Origin: Parageobacillus thermantarcticus
GTDB lineage: Bacteria > Bacillota > Bacilli > Bacillales > Anoxybacillaceae
DNA: 64,000 nt
Assembly: GCF_900111865.1 (NCBI RefSeq)
Contig: NZ_FOJS01000001.1
Coordinates: 62,001-126,000, forward strand
Direction of reading: 5' to 3'
This document shows, one piece after another, positions 20,222 through 28,779 of this stretch. The position numbers and the translations under genes are program-made. The stretch's first letter is position 1; each line of letters begins with the position of its first letter. The notes under the pieces are model-generated. The model made no database searches. It was not told the DNA's origin and worked only from the letters and a program-made list of their open reading frames with translations.

Positions 20222-21325
20222 TTAAATTAACGATTTTCTTAATAAAATGTCGACTCCTTTTGGTGCATACGCAACGACTTGCGCCCCCGGCTCATTGCAT
20301 GTTATCCAACCAAGACCGGAAAACACAATATCTGTTTTTCTTTCTTTTATGGTGAACGTATGCGCCACTAATGGCGGAAATTGATCGATATAATGTTTGC
20401 TTGGTGGTGACAGAAGTTCGCCAAGCTGCTTTGCGTATAACGAGTCCGCCTTTTCCAGCTTCGTTCGGTGAATCGGCAGTTCATTGGAGAAATAACATAC
20501 AAAAGACCGGCGCCCTCCTTTTATATAATCAAGCCGGGCGAGTCCTCCAAAAAACAACGTCTGCCGTTCATTCAGCTGATATACTTTCGGATGGATTTCC
20601 CGCTTCGGCGTGATGATTTTTAAATCTTTTTTATCGACAAAATGCGCCATTTGATGACGATTAATAATTCCCGGCGTATCATAAAGCACGGCTCCGTCAT
20701 CTAACGGGATTTCGATAATATCTAGCGTCGTTCCCGGAAAATAGGACGTCGTAATCACATTTCCTTTCCCCGTCGCTTCTTGAATGATGCGATTAATAAA
20801 CGTAGATTTTCCGACATTCGTGCAACCAACGACATAGACGTTTTTTCCAAGCCGATGCTTTTCGATCGCCTCCATGACTTTTGCCATTCCGATTCCTTTG
20901 ACAGCGCTCACTAAACATATGTCAACCGGCTTCAGGCCGAGGTCGTTTGCCGATTGTTTCATCCAATGGATGAGCTTCGGGTATTTCACTGACTTTGGAA
21001 GCAAGTCTACTTTATTGCCAACGAGCAAAATCGGGTTGTTCGCGACAAACCGATGTAACCCGGGAAGCCAGCTTCCATTGAAGTCAAAAATATCGACGAT
21101 TTTTACGACAAGCGCTTCCGACTGGCCAATGCTGTGCAAAATTTTTAAAAAGTCATCATCTGTCAGTTCCACATCTTGCACTTCGTTATAGTGCTTTAGT
21201 CGGAAGCAGCGCTGACAAATCACTTCTTCTTTTTCTAAAACGCTTTTTGGCGCATAGCCGGGTTTTGTTTCATCTTCCGATTGAATAATCGCACCACAGC
21301 CAATGCAACGAATTTGTTGTTCCAC
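20222..21325 (-). CDS. yqeH: Ribosome biogenesis GTPase YqeH
   Basis: YqeH is a circularly permuted GTPase needed for 30S subunit assembly. A zinc finger with two CxxC pairs (IRCIGCGAII and ICQRCFRL) is followed by the permuted motifs, G4 NKVD and then G1 GCTNVGKST, FPGTTLD and DTPG. I place the start at GTG 21325 (367 residues), 7 bases after GGAGG. The ATG at 21331 overlaps the yqeG stop as ATGA but is too close to that site. The open frame to 21409 lies within yqeG. Confidence 0.95.
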   Translation of the reverse strand: MEQQIRCIGCGAIIQSEDETKPGYAPKSVLEKEEVICQRCFRLKHYNEVQDVELTDDDFLKILHSIGQSEALVVKIVDIFDFNGSWLPGLHRFVANNPILLVGNKVDLLPKSVKYPKLIHWMKQSANDLGLKPVDICLVSAVKGIGMAKVMEAIEKHRLGKNVYVVGCTNVGKSTFINRIIQEATGKGNVITTSYFPGTTLDIIEIPLDDGAVLYDTPGIINRHQMAHFVDKKDLKIITPKREIHPKVYQLNERQTLFFGGLARLDYIKGGRRSFVCYFSNELPIHRTKLEKADSLYAKQLGELLSPPSKHYIDQFPPLVAHTFTIKERKTDIVFSGLGWITCNEPGAQVVAYAPKGVDILLRKSLI

Positions 21326-21327
21326 TA

Positions 21328-21849
21328 TCATTCCTCCCAATAAAGCATTCCTTTTTTCCGCATCATATTTAAAATTTTCCGTTCCATCTTTCGATTCAGG
21401 CGGGTCCAAAGTCCATCCGTCTGCGCCACCGGAACAACCAAAATAGTATTTAAGCCCATCCGATTTCCGCCAAACACATCTGTCAACAATTGATCACCGA
21501 TGACAACCACTTCGTCCTTGCTTAATTGCATCATTGACAACGCCTTTTGAAAAGCGCTTGTTAACGGCTTTCGCGCTTCAAAAATAAACGGGATGCCGAG
21601 CGGTTCGGCAAAAGATTGCACCCGTTTTTTATTATTATTGGATACGATCATCACCTTAATGCCCTCTTGTTTCATATTCTCTAGCCACTCGATTAGTTCC
21701 GGAGTGGCGCTTGAACGATCCCACTCAACAAGCGTATTATCTAAGTCGGTAATGACCCCTTTAATTCCCTTTTCCTTTAGCGAACTAGGAGTAATGTCCA
21801 GCACACGTTTCGCAAATTGACTTGGCAAAAAATAATGAAGCACATTCAT
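21328..21849 (-). CDS. yqeG: YqeG family HAD-type phosphatase
   Basis: A class IIIA HAD hydrolase of about 173 residues. Motif I is ITDLDNTLVEWD with both Asp residues, motif II VSNNNKKR, motif III region ARKPLTSAF, and motif IV IGDQLLTDVFGGNRMG. The substrate is not known to me. The frame opens further upstream (21927), but the ATG at 21849 with AAAGGTAAGGTG, or a GTG six bases later, fits the family length. First gene of the yqe cluster, divergent from sda. Confidence 0.9.
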   Translation of the reverse strand: MNVLHYFLPSQFAKRVLDITPSSLKEKGIKGVITDLDNTLVEWDRSSATPELIEWLENMKQEGIKVMIVSNNNKKRVQSFAEPLGIPFIFEARKPLTSAFQKALSMMQLSKDEVVVIGDQLLTDVFGGNRMGLNTILVVPVAQTDGLWTRLNRKMERKILNMMRKKGMLYWEE

Positions 21850-21965
21850 CACCTTACCTTTTCCCCACTGCCTCCGCGTCCTTTTCTTGCCTTTAACCAT
21901 CATACATAATTTTCGCCAGTCTTTCAAAACAAACTTTGATTATAAATTTTTTTCGACAAAAACCG

Positions 21966-22079
21966 TTATCTACAAAACTGTGGATAAATTTTACCCACAT
22001 TATTCACAGGCGCGTAATCATAATTCTACAATGTTATAAACATTTTTTCCACATGTTATCCACTAGTGGTTGTGGATAA
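21966..22079. promoter_or_regulatory. Cluster of DnaA boxes upstream of sda
   Basis: Within 114 bases there are three exact TTATNCACA boxes: 21979-21987 (minus), 22000-22008 (plus, TTATTCACA) and 22071-22079 (minus). Four one-mismatch boxes lie at 21966-21974, 21991-21999, 22045-22053 and 22056-22064. The last two sites form the inverted pair GTTATCCAC/GTGGATAAC. In Bacillus, DnaA activates sda from such boxes, and the same arrangement is inferred here. Confidence 0.9.
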
Positions 22080-22087
22080 CAGAACGG

Positions 22088-22116
22088 TTGTTCTATATCA
22101 CAAATCATGGTACAGT
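22088..22116 (+). promoter_or_regulatory. Candidate promoter of sda
   Basis: TTGTTC (22088-22093), 17 bases, TACAGT (22111-22116), directly downstream of the DnaA boxes and about 65 bases before the sda start. Confidence 0.55.
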
Positions 22117-22182
22117 TAAAGTAACTTACCATTATATGTATTGATCGCAAATCCTATTCCATTGCTGAAGGAGGTTTTCAGC

Positions 22183-22323
22183 ATGAAGCATCTATCTGAT
22201 GAATTATTGATCGAATCATATTACAAAGCAAAAGAGTTGAAATTAAGCCCCGAATTCATTGAGTTAATCGAACGAGAAATTCACCGCCGTGCATTAGGAC
22301 ATAAAATTAAGCTTTCCTCATAA
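22183..22323 (+). CDS. sda: Sporulation checkpoint histidine-kinase inhibitor Sda
   Basis: Sda is a helical-hairpin protein that binds the sporulation kinases (KinA) and blocks Spo0A phosphorylation when replication is disturbed or just initiated. The 46-residue product [19 protein letters not shown], then [18 protein letters not shown], is typical. The true start is ATG 22183 with GGAGG ten bases upstream. The 14 extra upstream codons of the open frame lie before this site. DnaA boxes upstream fit replication-linked control. Confidence 0.96.
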   Translation: MKHLSDELLIESYYKAKELKLSPEFIELIEREIHRRALGHKIKLSS

Positions 22324-22342
22324 TTTGGCCTTAGGGCTTTTT

Positions 22343-23122
22343 TTATTTTAAATAGCCAATTCTTTCCCCCACCTTCACTCCCATCGGTGCAACGATTCGT
22401 TCATCAATTTCAATGCTGTTCTTTTCAAACAATAAAACGACGGTGGAGCCAAAAGAAAAGTAGGCAATTTCTTGTCCTTTAATAAGATGCTTACTCGCAT
22501 GGGTAAGTTCAATGCTATTGACAAACATCGCCCCAATTTTCACAATCGCGATATGCTTTCCGTTTGCCACCACTTCTGTAATCGTGCGGTAGTTTTTCGA
22601 TAATGGTCGTTTCCCATATTTTAAACCAAGGCGGTTGACAGGGTACGATTTTTTTCCAAGCGTCCATTGCTTTTGCACAACCCCAGATATTGGGCTATGA
22701 ATGCGATGATAATGGCTTGGGCTTAAATACAAAATAACAAATAATCCGTTTAAATATTTCTTTGCCTCCTCGGCGCTTCCAAGCATCTCCACAATCGAAT
22801 ACGTCTTGCCCTTCACGACGATTTCGCTGTTTTCGCGGATCACGCCGATGTCTTCAATAATCCCATCAACAGGGCTAATAACGCTGTTTTGCGTTGGATC
22901 AATCGGCCTTGTTCCCTCTTTTAGCTTGCGAATAAATAGCTGTTGCAACGTTTTATAATTTTTTAAGTTTTTTTCCATTTCCTCTTGATTGATCCCGTAA
23001 ATTTTTGCATACGATGGAATAAGCAACGCGCTTAAGCGGGACTTCGTAAAAATGGCAATCATTTTTGACGAAAGGGAATGATTCGTTAGTTCAATCATAA
23101 GACGGTACAACCACTTTAGCAA
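22343..23122 (-). CDS. psd: Phosphatidylserine decarboxylase proenzyme
   Basis: Psd converts phosphatidylserine to phosphatidylethanolamine at the membrane. It self-cleaves at a (L/F)GST motif to make a pyruvoyl enzyme, and here FGSTVVLLF is near the C-terminus. SPVDG and HYHRIHSPI are also present. The open frame runs to 23326, but the TTG at 23122 is preceded by GGAGG at 8 bases and begins the family-like MLKWLYRLMIELTNHSLSS, giving 259 residues. The added N-terminal 68 codons look non-coding. Divergent from pssA, with which it forms a complete two-step pathway. Confidence 0.93.
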   Translation of the reverse strand: MLKWLYRLMIELTNHSLSSKMIAIFTKSRLSALLIPSYAKIYGINQEEMEKNLKNYKTLQQLFIRKLKEGTRPIDPTQNSVISPVDGIIEDIGVIRENSEIVVKGKTYSIVEMLGSAEEAKKYLNGLFVILYLSPSHYHRIHSPISGVVQKQWTLGKKSYPVNRLGLKYGKRPLSKNYRTITEVVANGKHIAIVKIGAMFVNSIELTHASKHLIKGQEIAYFSFGSTVVLLFEKNSIEIDERIVAPMGVKVGERIGYLK

Positions 23123-23250
23123 AAATATTCCCTCCAGTTTATGGCGATCATGTTTTTTACTACTTTTCATATTATAAATAAAATGAGTATAATTATTGTA
23201 GTAGATTTTGCCTTCCTCGTTTTCAGAGCGAAAAAGGAGTGTGGAGAAAA

Positions 23251-23790
23251 ATGTTTTTATCGGATTATTTAGATTACACGCTAAAAAAATTAAAGGCAAA
23301 CACGGCAAACATTTTAACATTGACAAATTTATCGCTAGGCGGTTTTTCTGTCTTAACGACGTTAAAAGAGCAGCTTCATATCAGCTTGCTTCTTATTTTT
23401 TTAGCAGCATTCGTCGATCGCTTTGATGGGGCTGTCGCCCGGAAACTAAATATTGAGTCAGAACTCGGAAAACAATTGGACTCGATGAGCGACATTATCT
23501 CATTTGGAGTAGCTCCCGCGCTGTTAATATATCAAAGCTTATTGCATGAATTTGGCGCGCCGGGCGCGTTTTTTACGATTTTGTATATTGGCTGCGGTGC
23601 GTTTCGCCTTGCCCGCTTTAACATTACAGAAAACAACGGTTATTTTTCGGGACTTCCCATTACAGCTGCAGGAGTGCTATTAACATTAAGCTATTTAACG
23701 ATCCATTATTTTCCCCCGCAATTTTTTATTTTTCTTATGATCACATTGTCATTTTTGATGGTCGAAACGTTTAAATTGAAAAAAATATAA
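23251..23790 (+). CDS. pssA: CDP-diacylglycerol-serine O-phosphatidyltransferase
   Basis: PssA makes phosphatidylserine from CDP-diacylglycerol and serine in the membrane. The 179-residue protein carries the CDP-alcohol phosphotransferase signature, FDGAVARKLN to GKQLDSMSDIISFG, and several hydrophobic helices. The start is ATG 23251 (MFLSDYLDY). A GTG four codons earlier is in frame but fits the ribosome binding site poorly. Divergent partner of psd and followed by a terminator. Confidence 0.96.
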   Translation: MFLSDYLDYTLKKLKANTANILTLTNLSLGGFSVLTTLKEQLHISLLLIFLAAFVDRFDGAVARKLNIESELGKQLDSMSDIISFGVAPALLIYQSLLHEFGAPGAFFTILYIGCGAFRLARFNITENNGYFSGLPITAAGVLLTLSYLTIHYFPPQFFIFLMITLSFLMVETFKLKKI

Positions 23791-23799
23791 AACAATAGG

Positions 23800-23850
23800 A
23801 AGGCTGTCCTTTCCAAAAACAGCGATGGCGGATTGGGCAGCCTTTTTTTT
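23800..23850 (+). terminator. Terminator after pssA
   Basis: AAGGCTGTCC (23800-23809) pairs with GGGCAGCCTT (23835-23844), followed by TTTTTT. The loop is long (25 bases) with possible internal structure. Confidence 0.75.
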
Positions 23851-23972
23851 ATTTTCCAGTCATACCATTTTCTCTTTTCAATCTTTGCTATTAATTATAT
23901 GATAAATGTGAATTAATTATAAAGCACCAATAATAATGAAATAATGTTCAAGATTTGACGGGGGGATTTCAT

Positions 23973-24764
23973 TTGGACAAAACATCAATTATCGGAATTA
24001 TTCTTGGCATTATCGCTGTAGGTGTCGGCATGTACCTTAAAGGTGTCAACCCTAACGTATTGATAAACCCTGCGGCAATCTTAATTATTATCGTTGGAAC
24101 TATCGCTTCTGTCACCGTCGCTTTTCCTACTCGCGAAATTAAAAAAGTACCGAAACTGTTCGGCGTGCTTTTTAAAGAACAAAACATCCCAACCATCGAA
24201 GAATTAATCCCAATGTTCGTCGATTGGGCGAATATTGCTCGGCGCGAAGGATTGCTTGCGCTGGAGGCAAAATTAGACGAAATTGACGATCCATTTTTGC
24301 GAAATGGCTTAAGCATGGCAATTGACGGGCAAACGCAAGATTTTATTCGCGATGTCATGACAGAAGAAATTGAAGCGATGGAAGAGCGCCATGAAGCGAA
24401 CGCCGCCATTTTTTCGCAAGCAGGTACATACGCGCCAACGCTTGGAGTGCTTGGCGCAGTCCTCGGACTGATTTCTGCATTAAGCAATATGGACAACATC
24501 AGTGAAATCGGCCAAGCGATTAGCGCCGCGTTCGTCGCAACGTTATTAGGGATTTTCACGGGATATGTGTTATGGCATCCATTTGCCAACAAATTAAGAC
24601 GCAAATCAAAAGAAGAAGCAAAAATACGGCAAGTCATGATTGAAGGAGTCCTTTCCATTTTAGAAGGACAAGCACCGCGGGCGATCGAACAAAAACTTGC
24701 TTCCTATCTTCCGGGAACCGAGCGCAATAAAATTATAGATCAGGGAGAAAAAGGAAATGAATAA
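23973..24764 (+). CDS. motA: Flagellar motor stator protein MotA
   Basis: MotA with MotB forms the ion-conducting stator that drives flagellar rotation. The 263-residue product has four membrane segments and the long cytoplasmic loop with RREGLLALEA and the AGTYAPTLGVLGAVLGLISAL region. I start it at TTG 23973 (MDKTSIIGIILGI), which follows a GGGGGG site and matches Bacillus MotA exactly in length at the N-terminus. No sigma-D-type promoter was found upstream. Confidence 0.95.
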   Translation: MDKTSIIGIILGIIAVGVGMYLKGVNPNVLINPAAILIIIVGTIASVTVAFPTREIKKVPKLFGVLFKEQNIPTIEELIPMFVDWANIARREGLLALEAKLDEIDDPFLRNGLSMAIDGQTQDFIRDVMTEEIEAMEERHEANAAIFSQAGTYAPTLGVLGAVLGLISALSNMDNISEIGQAISAAFVATLLGIFTGYVLWHPFANKLRRKSKEEAKIRQVMIEGVLSILEGQAPRAIEQKLASYLPGTERNKIIDQGEKGNE

Positions 24765-25527
24765 GAAAAAAAAGAAAAAGCAAGACGAGCATATTAACGA
24801 ATCATGGCTGATTCCGTATTCCGATTTATTAACATTATTGCTGGCGCTTTTTATCGTGTTGTTTGCCAGCAGCCAAATTGACCAAAAAAAATTCGCGCAA
24901 ATCGCCAATTCCTTTAATGCAGCATTAACCGGCGGAACAGGCGTCCTCGATTTTGAACAGCCAATCGAAGAACATCAACCTTCGCAGCCAAAGCAACAAA
25001 ATAACGATAAAAAAGCGCTAGACAAACAAGATAAAGAAGAATTGAGTGAAATGCAAGAAAAAATCGATACGTATATTGCGAAAGAACATTTAAACGGAAA
25101 ACTGCAAACATCTTTAACAGAAGAAGGTTTGGCGATAACGATATTGAACGATATTTTGTTTGATTCAGGAAGTGCAGAAGTGCGGCCAAAAGATCGGCAG
25201 CTGGCAAAAGAAATTTCCCAGCTACTTGCCATGAATCCGCCGCGCAACATTATTATTAGCGGACACACCGATAATGTGCCGATTCACAATTCGCAATTTG
25301 CCTCCAACTGGGAGCTAAGCGTCATGCGTGCTGTAAATTTTATGAAATTGTTATTAGAAAATCCTAAACTCGATCCGCGGTTGTTTAGTGCGAAAGGATA
25401 TGGGGAATTTAAACCGGTGGCATCAAATAATACTCCTGAAGGAAGAATGAAAAACCGGCGCGTTGAAATTTTAATTTTGCCAAATACTCAAGCTTCACAG
25501 AGAGAAAACAATGGCAGTTCATCTTAA
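24757..25527 (+). CDS. motB: Flagellar motor stator protein MotB
   Basis: MotB anchors the stator to peptidoglycan. A Lys-rich N-terminus precedes a single membrane helix with the ion-binding Asp in IPYSDLLTLLLALFIVLFASS. A plug/linker and the OmpA-like peptidoglycan-binding domain (FDSGSAEVRP, SGHTDNVPI, NRRVEIL) follow. It is 256 residues. The start overlaps the motA stop by 8 bases, which suggests coupling. Ends at a terminator, so motAB is a two-gene unit. Confidence 0.96.
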   Translation: MNKKKKKKQDEHINESWLIPYSDLLTLLLALFIVLFASSQIDQKKFAQIANSFNAALTGGTGVLDFEQPIEEHQPSQPKQQNNDKKALDKQDKEELSEMQEKIDTYIAKEHLNGKLQTSLTEEGLAITILNDILFDSGSAEVRPKDRQLAKEISQLLAMNPPRNIIISGHTDNVPIHNSQFASNWELSVMRAVNFMKLLLENPKLDPRLFSAKGYGEFKPVASNNTPEGRMKNRRVEILILPNTQASQRENNGSSS

Positions 25528-25552
25528 CCATCATTCTCGCTTCTCTAAAAGT

Positions 25553-25584
25553 AAAAAGGCTGGTGTTTATTTCCAGCCTTTTAT
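25553..25584 (+). terminator. Terminator after motB
   Basis: AAAAGGCTGG (25554-25563) and CCAGCCTTTT (25573-25582) form a perfect 10-bp stem with a 9-base loop. Confidence 0.85.
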
Positions 25585-25710
25585 TCATTATTAATCCTTG
25601 CTTTTTAAAGGCAATGCTAGAACAATAAGCAACAGAAAACGAAGCAAACATGGAAAAAGCGATCAGTAATCTAATTACAGAAACAAGAACGGCTCTTCTT
25701 TTCAGAGCGA

Positions 25711-26304
25711 TCATCGCCGTTTTCGGCGATAAATTTGCACCGCAATGTAAATGACGGTAACGACAACTGCAGCGATGATCACCGGCCGCAAATAAGGGCG
25801 GGCAATTTCATCAATTTCTTGCCAGTGGCTCCCTAACCGTTCTCCTAAAAAAATAAAGAAAATCGACCATGGAATAATCGCACACGTTGTATAAAAGGTA
25901 AATTTTTTCCACGACATTTTAGCAATACCAGCTGGAATGGAAATAGCATGGCGCACAACCGGAATAAAGCGCGCGGTAAAAATGACGCCAGGGCCGTATT
26001 TGTTAAACCATTGCTCCGATAAATCAAGATGTTTCTTTTTAATCAATAAATATTTGCCGTATTTATCAAGAAACGGTCTCCCTCCATAATATCCCATCCA
26101 ATATAAAAACAACTGTGCAATCGTTCCGCCAATGGTTCCAGCTATAACAGCCCCGACAAACGATATTTCTTCCCTAGACACTAAATATCCCGCATAAGCT
26201 AGCACAATTTCGCTCGGAATAATCTCGATCATTAACGCCAAAGCAATGCCGATATAACCTAAATCCACTAAAAACGCAAAAATATTTTGAACTAACTCGT
26301 GCAT
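25711..26304 (-). CDS. DedA family membrane protein
   Basis: A 197-residue integral membrane protein of the DedA (SNARE-associated) family. Motifs include EIIPSEIVLAYAGYL, GGTIAQLFLYWMGYYGGRPFLDKYGKY and the FTARFIPVVRHAISIPAGIAKM core with conserved Arg residues. Relatives act in membrane lipid or undecaprenyl/phospholipid translocation. AGGAGGAG precedes the ATG. It stands alone between motAB and gltT. The exact substrate cannot be read from sequence. Confidence 0.92.
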   Translation of the reverse strand: MHELVQNIFAFLVDLGYIGIALALMIEIIPSEIVLAYAGYLVSREEISFVGAVIAGTIGGTIAQLFLYWMGYYGGRPFLDKYGKYLLIKKKHLDLSEQWFNKYGPGVIFTARFIPVVRHAISIPAGIAKMSWKKFTFYTTCAIIPWSIFFIFLGERLGSHWQEIDEIARPYLRPVIIAAVVVTVIYIAVQIYRRKRR

Positions 26305-26404
26305 TTTTCTCCTCCTAAATATCGCTAATCATCCATCCGTCCAGCCTATTCAGCAACAAAATTATACTATACTACGTTAAAGAAAAAAATAAGTTTCTAG
26401 AAGA

Positions 26405-26438
26405 AAAAAGCTGCCCCTTCCGATGGACAGCTTTTTCG
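26405..26438 (-). terminator. Terminator after gltT
   Basis: AAAAAAGCTG (26406-26415) and CAGCTTTTT (26430-26438), with T-run on the minus strand, directly after the gltT stop. Confidence 0.85.
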
Positions 26439-26442
26439 CCAT

Positions 26443-27708
26443 TTACGCGCTTTGTTGCAACTCTTCTATATACTTTCTTCCTTTTTCTTCATTGTATTGA
26501 CCTTCCCATTTTGACATAATGACCGCTGCTAGCGAGTTGCCAATAACGTTCACCGCTGTACGCGCCATATCTAAAATGCGGTCAATGCCCGCGATAAACG
26601 CCAATCCCTCTACCGGAATTCCAACCGTGCCTAATGTCGCAAGCAGCACAACAAACGATACACCCGGCACTCCGGCGATTCCTTTTGAAGTCACCATCAA
26701 CACAAGCAACAAGGAAATTTGTTGAGAAACCGGCATATCAATACCATATAACTGCGCGATAAAAATGGCAGCCAACGCCTGATATAACGTAGACCCGTCT
26801 AAGTTGAAAGAATAACCTGTCGGAATGACAAATGACGTAATCGATTTCGGACAGCCGAATTTCTCCATTTTCTCCATAATTTTCGGAAGAACCGTTTCTG
26901 AACTTGCTGTACTATAGGCAAGGATTAATTCATCTTTTAAAATCTTTATAATATGGAATATATTTATACCTATAAGTTTGGCAACACCGCCAAGTACTAC
27001 GATAATAAAGAAGATCATCGTTCCGTAAACAACAATGACGAGCTTGCTGAGCGGAATAAGCGATTCCACCCCAAATTTCGAAACCGTTACACCGATCAGC
27101 GCAAACACACCAAGCGGCGCAAATTTCATAATTTGGTTTGTCACGTAAAACATCGCTTCCGCTGCACCTTGGAAAAACTGAAGCACCGGTTTTCCTTTGT
27201 CGCCAATCGCCGCTACTCCTAAACCGAACATCACGGAGAAGAAGATGATCGGCAACATGTTTCCGGTTGATAACGATTCAAAAAAGTTTTTCGGAACAAT
27301 ATTGACAACCGTTTCAATCATCGAATGATGCTGCACTTCGTTTGTTGTATCAATATAGCTTTGAATATCCGTTTTTTCTAATGATTTCATATTAACGCCG
27401 GCCCCTGGCTGAAACACATTCGCCGCCAATAAGCCGACGACAATCGCAAACGTTGTAATAATTTCGAAATAAATAAACGTTTTACCGCCTAGTTTGCCAA
27501 GCTTTTTCAAGTCTCCAACATTGGCGACTCCGACGATAAGGCTAGAAACAACAATCGGAATAACTATCATTTTTATCAAACGTAGGAAAATATCTCCAAT
27601 TGGTTGTAAATAAGTAGCAACCTTCGGATTTCCATAAAAAATGGCTCCCACGATAATCCCGAGAACGAGACCGATAAAAATTTGCCAAGCTAATCCGATT
27701 TTTTTCAT
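26443..27708 (-). CDS. gltT: Proton/sodium-glutamate symporter GltT (DAACS family)
   Basis: GltT couples glutamate/aspartate uptake to H+ or Na+ flow as a membrane trimer. The 421 residues resemble the well-studied thermophile Bacillus carrier almost end to end. Features are MKKIGLAWQIFIGL, the serine-rich re-entrant loop STASSETVLPK, PTGYSFNLDGSTLY, SKGIAGVPG in the second re-entrant loop, and RTAVNVIGNSLAA. AAGGAGGCGAGTAA precedes the ATG. Its own promoter and terminator make it monocistronic. Confidence 0.97.
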   Translation of the reverse strand: MKKIGLAWQIFIGLVLGIIVGAIFYGNPKVATYLQPIGDIFLRLIKMIVIPIVVSSLIVGVANVGDLKKLGKLGGKTFIYFEIITTFAIVVGLLAANVFQPGAGVNMKSLEKTDIQSYIDTTNEVQHHSMIETVVNIVPKNFFESLSTGNMLPIIFFSVMFGLGVAAIGDKGKPVLQFFQGAAEAMFYVTNQIMKFAPLGVFALIGVTVSKFGVESLIPLSKLVIVVYGTMIFFIIVVLGGVAKLIGINIFHIIKILKDELILAYSTASSETVLPKIMEKMEKFGCPKSITSFVIPTGYSFNLDGSTLYQALAAIFIAQLYGIDMPVSQQISLLLVLMVTSKGIAGVPGVSFVVLLATLGTVGIPVEGLAFIAGIDRILDMARTAVNVIGNSLAAVIMSKWEGQYNEEKGRKYIEELQQSA

Positions 27709-27756
27709 TTACTCGCCTCCTTTTTAAGACATTTTTAGACAAAAAATGACAAAATT

Positions 27757-27786
27757 ATTCTACTATTATAAACGTCCGTATGTCAA
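27757..27786 (-). promoter_or_regulatory. Promoter of gltT
   Basis: Minus strand TTGACA (27781-27786), 18 bases, TAGAAT (27757-27762), about 50 bases upstream of the gltT start. Confidence 0.75.
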
Positions 27787-27909
27787 GAATATTCATATAT
27801 TTACATACGACACTTTCTTTTTTTTTTGTCCAAACACGTACAACCCCGCTTCATCATATACATAAATAATAGGCAACTGCCTAAAACAATAAAGGGTGGG
27901 GGTGACAAA

Positions 27910-28620
27910 ATGTCCGGCATTTTATCTGCATTGACTTTTCTTATTAAAGAATTAATGTTTTTAGTATCATACATTAAAAACAACGCATTTCCCCAACCGT
28001 TAAGCGCCAAAGAAGAAGAAAAATATTTACAGCTTATGGCGAAAGGAGATGAACAAGCTCGCAATATTTTAATTGAACATAATTTACGGCTCGTTGCCCA
28101 TATTGTCAAAAAGTTCGAAAATACGGGCGAAGATGTGGAAGATTTAATCTCGATCGGCACCATCGGTCTCATTAAAGCAATCGAAAGCTATTCGTCCAGC
28201 AAAGGAACAAAATTAGCGACATACGCGGCTCGCTGTATCGAAAATGAAATACTGATGCATTTGCGTTCATTAAAAAAAACGCGAAAAGACGTCTCCTTGC
28301 ACGAGCCGATCGGGCAAGATAAGGAAGGGAACGAAATCAGCCTAATCGACGTCCTGAAATCGGAAGGGAACGATATTGTTGACGAAATTCAACTTAATAT
28401 GGAATTGGAGCAAGTGAAAAAATATATCGACGTCTTGGATGAGCGGGAAAAAGAAGTGATTATTAGCCGCTTCGGCCTCGATATGCAACAGGAAAAAACG
28501 CAGCGAGAGATCGCGAAAGAGCTTGGCATCTCCAGAAGCTATGTATCACGCATCGAAAAGCGCGCATTGATGAAAATGTTTCATGAGTTTTATCGGAATG
28601 AAAAAGAAAAACGGAGATAA
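27910..28620 (+). CDS. sigK: RNA polymerase sporulation sigma factor SigK (pro-form)
   Basis: Sigma-K directs late mother-cell gene expression for spore coat and mother-cell lysis. The 236-residue product from ATG 27910 begins with a hydrophobic prosequence ([32 protein letters not shown]) expected to be removed by SpoIVFB. Region 2 ([35 protein letters not shown]) and region 4 ([25 protein letters not shown]) follow. GGGGGTGAC precedes the ATG. The gene is continuous, with no skin-type element inserted. Terminator follows. Confidence 0.98.
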   Translation: MSGILSALTFLIKELMFLVSYIKNNAFPQPLSAKEEEKYLQLMAKGDEQARNILIEHNLRLVAHIVKKFENTGEDVEDLISIGTIGLIKAIESYSSSKGTKLATYAARCIENEILMHLRSLKKTRKDVSLHEPIGQDKEGNEISLIDVLKSEGNDIVDEIQLNMELEQVKKYIDVLDEREKEVIISRFGLDMQQEKTQREIAKELGISRSYVSRIEKRALMKMFHEFYRNEKEKRR

Positions 28621-28628
28621 ATGTAGCA

Positions 28629-28664
28629 AAAACGGGACAATCGCGAATGACTGTCCCGTTTTCG
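28629..28664 (+). terminator. Terminator after sigK
   Basis: AAAACGGGACA (28629-28639) and TGTCCCGTTTT (28652-28662), perfect 11-bp stem with 12-base loop. Confidence 0.88.
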
Positions 28665-28692
28665 GCATATTCCGCTTTTTATTTGACCGCAA

Positions 28693-28779
28693 TTAATTTT
28701 GTGCTTCCACGCTTACTTCCGCCGTTATGATCAACGCTATCGATGCAGTAATCACAATCCCCATCACGATGGCGAACAT
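28693..28779 (-). CDS. Small single-pass membrane peptide, 28 residues (hypothetical)
   Basis: The minus strand carries GGGAGGAATTAAGGG followed by ATG and 28 codons. The product starts MFAIVMGIVITAS, continues hydrophobic to about residue 20, and ends AEVSVEAQN. Ideal ribosome binding site spacing (9 bases after GGAGG) and a clean hydrophobic helix support expression, but I do not recognise the family. It lies between the sigK terminator and the yrhC terminator, in its own interval. It could be a regulator of a membrane protein, a toxin-like peptide, or spurious. Confidence 0.5.
   Translation of the reverse strand: MFAIVMGIVITASIALIITAEVSVEAQN

Noticed and set aside
23969-24658. 229-codon open frame antisense to motA
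   Set aside because: It lies exactly opposite motA, whose protein is clearly conserved. The antisense product is Ser/Ile/Pro-rich with no recognisable domain and no ribosome binding site.
27800-27905. Sigma-E or sigma-K promoter of sigK
   Set aside because: CATAC-like sequences exist (27805 region) but spacing to any -35-like element is wrong for either sigma factor.
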